In this document: in pieces, positions 55,153 through 64,000 of the stretch | Numbering within the stretch: the first letter of the stretch is position 1 | Layout: each line of letters opens with the position of its first letter | Assembly: GCA_037102815.1 (NCBI GenBank) | Contig: BTPP01000004.1 | Span: 3,410,001 to 3,474,000 of the forward strand | Direction of reading: 5' to 3' | Source: Neurospora intermedia | Lineage: Eukaryota > Ascomycota > Sordariomycetes > Sordariales > Sordariaceae | Length of the DNA stretch: 64,000 nt | Position numbers and translations under genes: made by a program | Notes under the pieces: generated by a model | Told to the model about the DNA's origin: nothing | Database searches by the model: none | The model's input: only the letters and a program-made list of their open reading frames with translations

Positions 55153-58100
55153 TTACTGCAACATATTATCCAAGCTCTCACCAAGCGTCTCCTCAATGCC
55201 CACAATCCATCTCCTGTTCTCCCTCTCCACAACTTCGTCATCATCATCCTGCAGCTCGCTAATAAACGGCAACATCTCCGGCAAGCTCTGGAGCCACTCC
55301 TCACCCAGTCTAGCAGTGAGCTCCTGCTCGCACTTGATGACCGCCAACCTGACGGCCGCCTGCTCCGACCGCAGGTGCTTGAGCAGCGCCGAGTTGATCT
55401 CCTTGTGGTGCTCCTTGCTGTCGGCGGCAGCAGCCAGCTCGACAACGGCAAGCACCAAATCCTCAGTGCAGTTATCAGCGCCAGCCGCGTGGCCGAACTG
55501 CGCGACCAGGACGGGCGCGACGGCGTTGAAGTGGGCAGGTGCCTGCCAGAAGCCGTCCTGGTCGTGCTCAAAGCACTTGGTGAGGGTGCGAAGGACGCGG
55601 GAGCGGAGGGTCTTGAGAACGTCGTCACCGGTAAGGGGCGCAGAAAGAATCTTGACGGCCGAGTCGATAATGTACGAGGCGTACGAGGTAACGATGGACT
55701 TGAGGTTCTCGAAGAAGTGCTGCAGGAAGCCGTAGGTGCTGACTTGGCGCTGGGCCTTGCCGGCCGAGTCGGACTTGGGTAGGCCGGTGGTGGACCACTC
55801 CATGAGGTGGGAGAACATGGGGCGGAAGGCGGCATCGTTGAGCTTGTAGATCATCTTGAGAGAGGTCTCGTTGATGAGGAGCTCGATCTTTTCCAGCTCC
55901 TGGGTAGAAGAGAGGGCGCCGCTGCGACGAAGATCAAAGGCATTGAGGAAGATGCCAGTGAAGAGGGTGGTGTTTTTGGCGATGGAGGACTTGGGGTGCT
56001 TGTCCAGAGCGGTGCCGAGAATGTGGAGGTACTCCTCGAGAGCCTGGAGATTGTTAGCTTATATAACAAGGATGACGGTGACGGGAGAAAGACTTACCAA
56101 GTATCCAGAAGAAGCAGCATTGGCCCAGTTCTTCTCCAGAGCAGTGAAGAGTACCTTGCCCTCGATGAGCTTGGCGATAAACTGGAGGCAGTCGGTCCGG
56201 CTGTCGCGGCATTCCTCGTTCAAACCAGCGGCAGCAGAAGCGTTGGAGCAAACAAGGAGTCTGTCAAGGTAGGCACCCGAGATCATGTAAGGAATGTGCT
56301 GGGCGAGAGCGGCCATGAAGGCATAGGCGGCGTTATGCAGTGCACCATCGGGCTTCTCGGCCTTGATGCTCTCCTCGAGGCAGCCAAGAGCCTTGGGGAT
56401 GGCAATAGGCAGGACAGGGACGATAGCATCCTGCAAAACATCCACAAGAGAGGCAAGGCAAAGAAGAGCCATGACACGGAGCTCCCGAGACGGCTGACCA
56501 AGGCAGCTGTCGCCGGCAATGGTGGCGGCAGCAGCGGCAACGGCATCGAGATCTTTTTTGCCATACTTCTCGGCGATCTTGTCGACGCAGTTGACAGCGG
56601 TGTGCTTGTAGTTCATGTCGTCCGACTCGCGGATAACAGCCGTTAGCTGGGGCAAGAAAGCAAGCAAAGCCTCCCTCGATTTGGGGTTGTTGATGCTCTC
56701 GCTGTCCACGCGGCGCTCCAAGGCACGGAGGACCTTCTGGCGCAAAATGACGTTAGGACGGTCAAGAAGAGCCTCAACACTCTTGATGAACTCGGCAATG
56801 GAGAGCAGGTTGAGGAGGTTGGAGAGCGCCTCAGCGCAGCGCGTGTAAAGGGTGTCCTTCTTTGGCTTAACGGTACCAGCCAGGGTGAGGACGCCCTCGA
56901 GGAGTTGGGCATAAAGCTCGCGAATCTTTACGGACTCCATATCATCCTTCTCCGCCAATCCGGAGATCTCCTGTCTCAGCCGACGGTTGACAAGCAACTT
57001 CGGGAGGAGGGTAAGCTGTTTCGTAGCAAGCTTCACAACATCCTGCTCGGAGTTGGAGTCAACCTTGGCGAGCAAAGCAGCGGAGAGGACAGGCTTGGGC
57101 TTGAAGATGTCGCTGATGAGATCCAGATGCTTGATGAGGGTCTGAAGTTGGATTTCCACCGAGAAGGAGCCGATAATTTGCGTAGTGAAAGCAAGCATGT
57201 TATCAGTAGCGCCATACTTGTCAACGAACATGGCAAGGACAGCAAAGAGAAAGTCCTCGGGTCCAAGATTCTCGATAAGAGTGATGAAGAGATCCTGCTT
57301 GCGATGAGAAGGAATGTGCTCGTAGGCAACAACGAAGCTGGTGAGAAGCTCGGCAGTGCTGGCAACCAGGTTCCTCCTGCTCTTGCGGAAGGTCTCGATC
57401 AAAGGAGGAATGACCTCCTTCACGGTCTGGTTGACAACATGAGCAGAGTAATCATCAGCCTGCTTGAGGACAGAGCTGCCCATAAAAGTAAAGATGGGCA
57501 TAACGCTGTGCAAGACAACATCAGGCGCAGTACGAGCCAGGCTGGCAACCAGCAGCAGAGCAGCGTTGATGACAGTGGGGCTGGAAGACCGCTGGATACA
57601 GGAGGCAAGGATGTCACCGTGACCAGCCGCGGGGTCAATAGTAAGCTCCTTGCTGTCCTTGTAGGCTGGCATCATGGCAAGCAGACTACTGAGAACCAGG
57701 CTCTGGAGGTAACCCAGTTCAGAGCCAACAACAGTACGGAGGTGCTGAAGCTCGGAAAGGGTGGTGAAGAGGCTGGGAAGCAGCTCGGGATGCTTGGCAG
57801 GCTCCGACTCCTGAACAAGCTCGAGAACAAAGGTGGCCTTGTTGAGACTGGCGCTAACATCGGCAGGGCTCTGCGAGTCGACGCTCTTCTCAGAAGAGCC
57901 AACACGTCTACGCTTGGTCGCCGGCTTCTCGGTAGCCTTCTTGATATCATCGTAAAGAGACTCGAGGAAGTCAAGCAGGATATCAGTAGTCAGCTCAACC
58001 TTGTGCAAAACATCAGTAGCCTCGGTAGCAATAACGTCTGACTCGGAAGAGGTAGGGTGAACGGCTTGAGAAAGAGTGAGCAAAGCGCGAGCGGTGGAGA

Positions 58101-60573
58101 ACTGGGTCTCAGCCTTCATGGAAGACCAGATCTTCTGGATGCGGCCGAAGAGCGACTGGACGAGCCCGTTGCGGGTAATAACATTGGAATCGCGAATGAG
58201 TTCGAAGATCAGCCTGAGACCAGCCTCGTTGTTGGCAATGACGACATCAACGAAGGCATTGTTGACAGACGCCTCATCCACAGCTTCCCGTGTAAGGAGC
58301 TGCTGAGCCTCAGCCTCGGACAGGCGGGCCCACCACTGCAACAGAGAAAGGAGCAGGTCGGTTCTAGAAGTACCGGAGATGCTCTTGATCTGGTTAAGCG
58401 ACTGCAGAAGTCTCAGCTTGACAGCAATCAGCGGTGTTCCAACAACATGGCTAGAAAGGAACTTGAAAATGGCAAGTCTAGTAGAGTGGGACAGGTGCTT
58501 CTTATCGCTGTCCTTGAACTTGGAGCTCTCCAGGGCGTTGGTGAGGGCAGCCAAGATGTGGTCCTCGTGAAGAAGGGACTCCTCGAGAGAAGGAATGAGG
58601 ACGGAATGGATGAGCGACTTGGTGGCATCAAAGTCTAGCCAGTTGACAGCAGCATTCTTGGCATAGAGACCCTCAGAACCCCACACACGGCGGGCCTTGC
58701 TGGGCTTGGTCTCGTAGAAAGATCCCAAAACGGTGACCAGCTCGGCAGCTGCACGACGGACCTTCTTGGCAGGATCGCTGAGAGCAACAATGGCATAGGG
58801 AACGACGGCCTGGAAGTCCAACGTGGCGAACTCCTCATCCTTCAGGAGGTTCTTGACACGGTCAAGAGCAGCGACCTTGGCCAAAGTCGGGAGAGAACCG
58901 CACCAGAGACGCATATAGAAACTGGCATAGAAGAGCTTGGTAGGGGCCTGGGGGCGGCTGAGAACAGGGGCCTCGTCGAACTTCTGAAGGTTACTCTCGT
59001 TGGCAGCCACAGACAAGAAGAGCGAGTAAAGCTCCTCGAGAAGATCAAGGGGCTCCTCGGCAAAGCACGATGCAGTCTGGGGCTTGAGCTTGGAGAGCTT
59101 CTCAAAGTTCTGCGCGACTTGGGCTTCCTTGTCGACTGTGGGAGTGTTGTTGTCCTCAGCAGCGGCCTCGGGCGCATCCTCAACGGCGAGCTTGGGGCGA
59201 ATGGAGGCGCCAAGAGTCAACTCGAGAGCATCAATGTCGAAGTCAACCTCGTCGATGGTAGCGCGGACGATATCGCCAACCTCACCACCAGCCTGGGACA
59301 AGCTGACCAGAATAGTGCCAAGCTCCTTGCGAATTGCGCCATCCTGATCAACCTGGTCGTTAATTCTGTGGGCGGCAACCAACAGAGACTTGTAGACGAC
59401 CTTGATCTGCTTCTCCCGGAGGACGTTGCCGAGGAGTAGCGAGTTGACCACAGGCAAGCTGCGAACATCGCCCTTCTTGTGGAGTCTGTCGACCAAGGCA
59501 AGCGCTAAGCCGTTGGCCAGCTTATCAACTCGGTGGTCCTTGCCAATCTCGTTCATAACGGAGGCAACTTCAGGAACCTTGAGGAGGGCCTTGGTGACTC
59601 TAGCAGAAAGCTGCTTGGCGGAGCGGTGCTGGGAGATGATGCAGAGGGTGACGAGACCAGGGCGCATCGTCTCGGGCGTCCAGCCATGGACAAGCTGGTC
59701 CATAAAGGCCGTAAGAGCGTTGTCGGCAAGACCGCCCTTGGCAGCCAGAATCGTCACAACCATGTAGCTGGCAATCTGGAGACCGGGAGAGCTCTTCATG
59801 ACCATGGCATCGCTGAGGACAGGGCCAAGCTGCTGCATGAGGGCGTTGTCGTTCTCGATCTGAATGCTTCTCCTGCCGGAACGGTACTTGTCGAGCAGAC
59901 CGTTGGTGGCTTCAACCATGACACCACCCCAGAACGAGATGAGGCCAGGGTATTCCATCTGGTACTTGCACGAGTCGAGAGTGTACTGGGAGATGGCGGT
60001 AAGAAGCTCGGGACGGTTTGTCGCTTGCTGGACAATGGCGGCGCGAGGGGGCGCGGTCAGAGAGCGGATGTAGGGGTCGAGGAAGCGGTACTCTTTGGGG
60101 ATGTTGGCGGGCAGGATGGACAACAAGGTCACAAAGGCCGGGATGGTATGGTATGGGAGGAAGGTAGCGATGAGAGCAGCGGTGTTGAACTCATGAACGC
60201 GGAACCGGCGGATCAACCACTCAATGGCCTTGATGGTGGGCATGAGACGCAACCTGCTGCCGCACAGGTGGAGGAAGGCCTCGACATGCTTATCGAGGGC
60301 GGCATTCTCAGCGGCGCTCATCTGTGTCCTGTCGGCCTCCTGGCTTTGTGGGCTCCATAGCGACTGGGTGAACTTGGTGAAGCGCGAATCAAGGTTGCAC
60401 AGCTCCTCAAAGCCTTCGAGGCATATCGAGTAGATCTCGGGGTATGTCTGGGTAGCGGCGACGCGGGGCTCGAAGATCAGGGACTTGGAGTGGGCGGCCT
60501 TGAGGACCTTGGTGTTGAGGGTCGACCGCGAGTTGGCAGCGATCTGGGCCAACTGGGAGGCCAAAGACGACAT
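55153..60573 (-). CDS. utp10: UTP10/HEATR1, small-subunit processome HEAT-repeat protein
   Basis: UTP10 is a t-UTP subunit of the U3 snoRNP/SSU processome, needed for rDNA transcription and early 18S rRNA processing in the nucleolus. Two exons: 56098-60573 and 55153-56043. The 54-bp intron (GTAAGT donor, GCTAAC branch point, TCCAG acceptor) joins SGYL to ALEEYL in phase. The product has 1788 residues, the length usual for fungal UTP10. The N-terminus SSLASQLAQIAANSRSTLN, with LIFEPRVAAT and SICLEGFEEL, is the family start. The body is a chain of HEAT-type helix pairs. A nuclear-type basic motif (TKRRRVG) lies near residue 890. The C-terminal portion (from about 1500) corresponds to the BP28CT domain. 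Without the splice the C-terminal 296 residues would be lost. It is divergent from noc3, another ribosome-biogenesis gene. Confidence 0.96.
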
Positions 60574-61298
60574 GATTGGGTGTTGCTTTGTACGATTCGG
60601 CCTTATGGGTATCGTAGTATGGTCTTATCGTTAAGGAGGGTCGACGTCGATATTTCGATCGCGTCGCAAAGTGGGAATTCGATCGGCCTTTCGGCGCGTG
60701 GTGGGAGACGGGGAAGGGTGCAGTCCCGATCGTGTATCGCGGGGCAGAGACTGGGATTACTGGAGGTTGGATGTGTATACAGTTGTCGAGAAAGAGATTG
60801 CCGCGGTCTCTCTTTGCTGCGACGGTGTTGATGTTGTCGGAGAGTGCCCCGTGGGTGTTCCTATTTGGATGGATGGAAGGGAAGGGAATTCAAACTTGGA
60901 GGAGGAGGAGGTGCGGCCACTCGAAGCTCCAGCGCATGCAACTCGACCGCAAAACTCAAAGTGCAGTCAATTGATGGCCGTTCATGGTTCAGCAACTTTT
61001 TTTTTCCCCAAGCGGTGGGGTCCGATAAGGCAGCTGAACCAACCACAGCCCGCCGATAAGACCCCCAGCTTTGGCAGCCAGGGTCCAAAAAGTTTGGAAA
61101 ATGTTCCTGAGCGGTTCCTCATCTCACCAGTGAAGAACAAACAATCGATACCCATCCATCTCCACTCCAGAACACCGCTCGCTCTCACTTCAGTCCGTCT
61201 GTCTTCAGCACACATCAACCGCCCGCACTCAGTGTTTCAGGTTCACTTCACATCATATTACAACCATCCAATTGCACAGACCATCACTAGCTACCACC
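60574..61298. promoter_or_regulatory. Bidirectional upstream region of utp10 and noc3
   Basis: The 725 bp between divergent start codons includes a T-run (61001-61011) and an aaaaagtttggaaaat stretch (61088-61103). No exact copy of the yeast RRPE or PAC ribosome-biogenesis motifs was seen. Shared regulation is an inference from gene function and arrangement. Confidence 0.45.
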
Positions 61299-63329
61299 AT
61301 GTCTTCCCATCCTTCCAAGCGGAGGAAGCTGACCGAGGGAGGCCAGTCCTCGGACGGCGCAGCAACCAGCGACGTCAAAATTCAAAAGCAGTTCTTCAAA
61401 AGCGCACAGAGCTGGAACCTCGAGGAGGACTATGAGAACCGCCCCAGGAAAGGAAAGAAGAAGAAGGAGAAGAAGGCCGCCGATGCCACGAAACTGCCCA
61501 TCAGAGTTGCCGAGGGAACCTGGGTGACGCAGGAAGAGGAAGACGCCGAGATTGCGAGCGATGCCGAGTGGTTGGAGAGTGAAGGGGAGGAGGCCCCTGA
61601 GGAGGAGGAGGCTCAGCCCGAGCCAGAAGCACCCAAGATTCCTGAGCGTGAACAGATCAGGCGAGCCCAGGAGGAAATGGCCAAGATCGCAACGCAACTC
61701 AACGAAGACCCAGAGGAGCATCCGGGTGCTTTCAAGGCGCTCGCCAAGATTGGAGAGTCGGACCTTCTCGCCATCAAGAAGCTCGCCATTGTTGTCCAGA
61801 TGACCGTCTACAAGGATGTCATTCCCGGCTACAGGATAAGACCGGCCTCGGAGGATGTTGCCAAGGAGAAGCTGTCCAAGGATGTCAAGCGGCTACGCGT
61901 CTATGAACAGGCCATGGTCACCGGTTACTACCAGTACATCAAGACCCTTGCTGCCCTCGCAGGTGGATCTATCCGCGACAAGTCCAAGCAGCCCATTTCC
62001 AGCATCGCCCTTACCTGCGCCTGCACCCTTTTGAACGCAGTACCGCACTTCAACTTCCGCGGTGAGCTTCTCAAGATTCTCATCAAGAAGCTGAGCTACA
62101 GAAATACCGATAAAGACTTTATCAAATGCCGGACTGCTCTCGAGACCCTGTTCCACGAGGATGAGGATGGTCAACCCGCCATGGAGGCCATTTCAGTACT
62201 CACAAAGATGATGAAGGCTCGCAACTACCAGGTTGACGAGAGCATCCTGAACCTGTTCCTCCACCTGCGTTTGCTTAGCGAGTTCTCCGGAAAAGCTTCC
62301 AGAGACACGGTGGAGAAGCAGGATGATGGGTCGGTCAAGAAGCCGAAGCAAAAGAAGGAGTTCCGCACCAAGCGTGAGCGCAAGCTCCTCAAGGAGCAAA
62401 AGGAGGCTGAAAAGGTCATGGCCCACGCCGACGCAGCTGTGAGCTACGAGGAGCGAGAGCGGATGCAGTCCGAAACGCTCAAGATGGTTTTTGCCTCGTA
62501 CTTCCGCATCCTCAAGATGCGTATTCCCAACCTCATGGGTGCCTGTCTTGAAGGTCTCGCCAGATACTCCCACCTGATCAACCAGGACTTTTTTGGTGAT
62601 CTCCTTGAGGCCCTAAAAGACCTGATCCGCTATAGTGAAAAGGACGCTAACAAGGAGGACGAGTCGGACGACGAGAACAAGGAAGAGGAAGAGGATGAAG
62701 ACGACGAGCACGAATTCGTTCGTGACACCAGCCGCGAAGCCCTTCTCTGCACCGTCACCGCCTTCGCTCTTCTCGAGGGCCAAGACGCCCATAACGCCCG
62801 CTCGGACCTTCACCTCGATCTCTCCTTCTTCATCACCCACCTCTTCCAGTCCCTCCTCTCCCTCTCCGTTAACCCGGATCTCGAACTCGGCGCCCAGTCG
62901 CTCCAGCTCCAAAACAGCGTGCGCCGCAACAACCGCATCAATCTGCAGACCACCACCGTCCTGCTCGTCAAGTGTCTCAGCGGCATCCTCTTGCCGCCCT
63001 GGAACATCCGCTCCGTGGCACCGCTCCGTCTGGCCGCCTTCACGAAGCAGCTCATGTCCGGATCGCTCCAGGTGCCGGAGAAGTCAGCCCAGGCGCTTCT
63101 CGGCTTGCTCGCCGACGTGCTCCACACTCACGGCAGGAAGATTAGCTCGCTCTGGAATACGGAGGAGAGGAAGGGCGACGGCACGTATAAGCCACTTGCG
63201 GCGACGGTGGAGGGTAGCAACCCGTTCGCGTCGACGGTGTGGGAGGGCGAGCTGTTGAGGAGACATTATTGCCCCAAGGTGAGGGAGAGCGTGAAGGAAC
63301 TGGAGAAGAGCATCAAAAGTATCAAATAG
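61299..63329 (+). CDS. noc3: NOC3, pre-60S ribosome export/assembly factor
   Basis: NOC3 pairs with NOC2 in intranuclear transport of pre-60S particles; the yeast protein is also linked to replication initiation. A single exon encodes 676 residues. The ATG at 61299 gives the start MSSHPSKRRKLTE, with a basic nuclear-localisation motif; the frame upstream is open but has no ATG. Regions: basic and acidic N-terminus (1-110) including KGKKKKEKK; a conserved NOC3 N-terminal region at about 120-215 (IRRAQEEMAKIATQLNEDPE, then IPGYRIRP); helical repeats at about 215-330; a charged KKPKQKKEFRTKRERKLLKE segment at about 350-370; and the CBF/Mak21-like C-terminal domain (from about 480), after an acidic EEEEDEDDE stretch. 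The length is typical for fungal NOC3. No introns were found. Confidence 0.96.
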   Translation: MSSHPSKRRKLTEGGQSSDGAATSDVKIQKQFFKSAQSWNLEEDYENRPRKGKKKKEKKAADATKLPIRVAEGTWVTQEEEDAEIASDAEWLESEGEEAPEEEEAQPEPEAPKIPEREQIRRAQEEMAKIATQLNEDPEEHPGAFKALAKIGESDLLAIKKLAIVVQMTVYKDVIPGYRIRPASEDVAKEKLSKDVKRLRVYEQAMVTGYYQYIKTLAALAGGSIRDKSKQPISSIALTCACTLLNAVPHFNFRGELLKILIKKLSYRNTDKDFIKCRTALETLFHEDEDGQPAMEAISVLTKMMKARNYQVDESILNLFLHLRLLSEFSGKASRDTVEKQDDGSVKKPKQKKEFRTKRERKLLKEQKEAEKVMAHADAAVSYEERERMQSETLKMVFASYFRILKMRIPNLMGACLEGLARYSHLINQDFFGDLLEALKDLIRYSEKDANKEDESDDENKEEEEDEDDEHEFVRDTSREALLCTVTAFALLEGQDAHNARSDLHLDLSFFITHLFQSLLSLSVNPDLELGAQSLQLQNSVRRNNRINLQTTTVLLVKCLSGILLPPWNIRSVAPLRLAAFTKQLMSGSLQVPEKSAQALLGLLADVLHTHGRKISSLWNTEERKGDGTYKPLAATVEGSNPFASTVWEGELLRRHYCPKVRESVKELEKSIKSIK

Positions 63330-64000
63330 CGGGTGAAAGGGTGATGTTGGAAGGGGTTGTCTTGTTATGTCTACGAGACTCTAGGTGTAGATTGTTGGAG
63401 AGTATAAACGTTAGCTTTGGCATAGAATTATTATTCTTGAAACGATTTTGGCTATCTACGAGTTTATGGCTTTGAAAGTGGTTTCAATTGTGGCTAGCAG
63501 ACACAAAGCCACCACCATACCAACGGGTACTTTTGTCGACCAAACCCATCATGATCACAGTGGAATGTGGTAATACTTCAGTGCCATTCAGCCGATCATC
63601 CTCACTTTTGGATCCTTTTTCTTTTCTTTTCATTTTTTTCATTTTCTACTCTAGCTTTGTCTCACCGAGTCGGGTCAGACTTGCCGAACCACGGCGGCTG
63701 AACATCAAACCGAGGCATGTCCGTAGCTTCCCCTCAGCCTCATGCGAGTTTAATTGGTAAGGTGAAAAATCTTTTGCTGTCTGATGACGATCGTCATATC
63801 GATTCATGGAGTGTCTTTCTCATTTCCCTTGTTGGTGTAAGCGTGCGGCTCTAACGTTCCACAACAGCCTTATTTGTGAGACAGTGTTAGGCAATATTCA
63901 GCTTGGTTACACAATGCGTCCATCGGTAGCCCGGTGGTAGCGAGGGAATGTCTTGGACTTTGACAACAGTGAGCACCATACCTAGATGCTAAGCGGCTCA
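63330..64000. other. 3' flank of noc3 and intergenic sequence
   Basis: Ordinary-composition DNA with short open frames only. No tRNA-like cloverleaf or other gene was recognised. The next gene, if any, starts beyond the window. Confidence 0.6.

Noticed and set aside
56905-58041. Open frame of 378 codons on the + strand
   Set aside because: It lies entirely opposite the utp10 exon; long antisense frames arise there from codon bias.

Overview
The window looks like nuclear DNA of a filamentous ascomycete, most likely Neurospora or a close Sordariales relative. Genes have short introns with GTRNGY-like donors, CTAAC-like branch points and YAG acceptors. Coding exons are GC-rich. Two blocks (1-7026 and about 50690-53440) are AT-rich, stop-riddled and poor in CpA/TpG while keeping CpG, which is the signature of repeat-induced point mutation (RIP). 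No bacterial, organellar, CRISPR, tRNA or rRNA features were recognised.

Layout. 1-7026 is a RIP-degraded repeat block with tandem duplications and microsatellites, ending next to a cluster of ccgtat/atacgg hairpins (7069-7184). A small secreted Ser/Ala-rich, probably GPI-anchored protein is at 9305-9833 (-). A divergent pair follows: SIN1 of TORC2 (13680-16345, -) and a PRCC-family protein (17166-18464, +). An SMP-30/gluconolactonase enzyme is at 22810-24079 (-). About 8 kb without a convincing gene then leads to a bZIP transcription factor (32539-34413, +). Next come an NFKBIL1-like RS-rich protein (39532-41007, +) and an unrecognised 866-residue protein (41920-44641, +). A polytopic membrane protein with an AT-hook motif (45317-47191, -) is divergent from an ARFRP1/Arl3-type GTPase (47682-48426, +). 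The exosome subunit RRP45 (49218-50224, -) and spliceosome protein CWC15 (53779-54691, +) are also divergent, but their promoter region is split by a 3115-bp Fot1/pogo-type DNA transposon. The window ends with the divergent ribosome-biogenesis pair UTP10 (55153-60573, -) and NOC3 (61299-63329, +).

Most genes are housekeeping: RNA processing and ribosome assembly (RRP45, CWC15, PRCC-like, UTP10, NOC3, perhaps the NFKBIL1-like protein), signalling (SIN1) and Golgi traffic (ARFRP1-like). They occur repeatedly as head-to-head pairs sharing 0.4-0.8 kb upstream regions. The most unusual element is the transposon. Its transposase is destroyed by RIP, yet its 115-bp terminal inverted repeats are nearly intact, with a TA target duplication. 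Exon structures were worked out by hand from splice signals, and each spliced frame given closes in phase.
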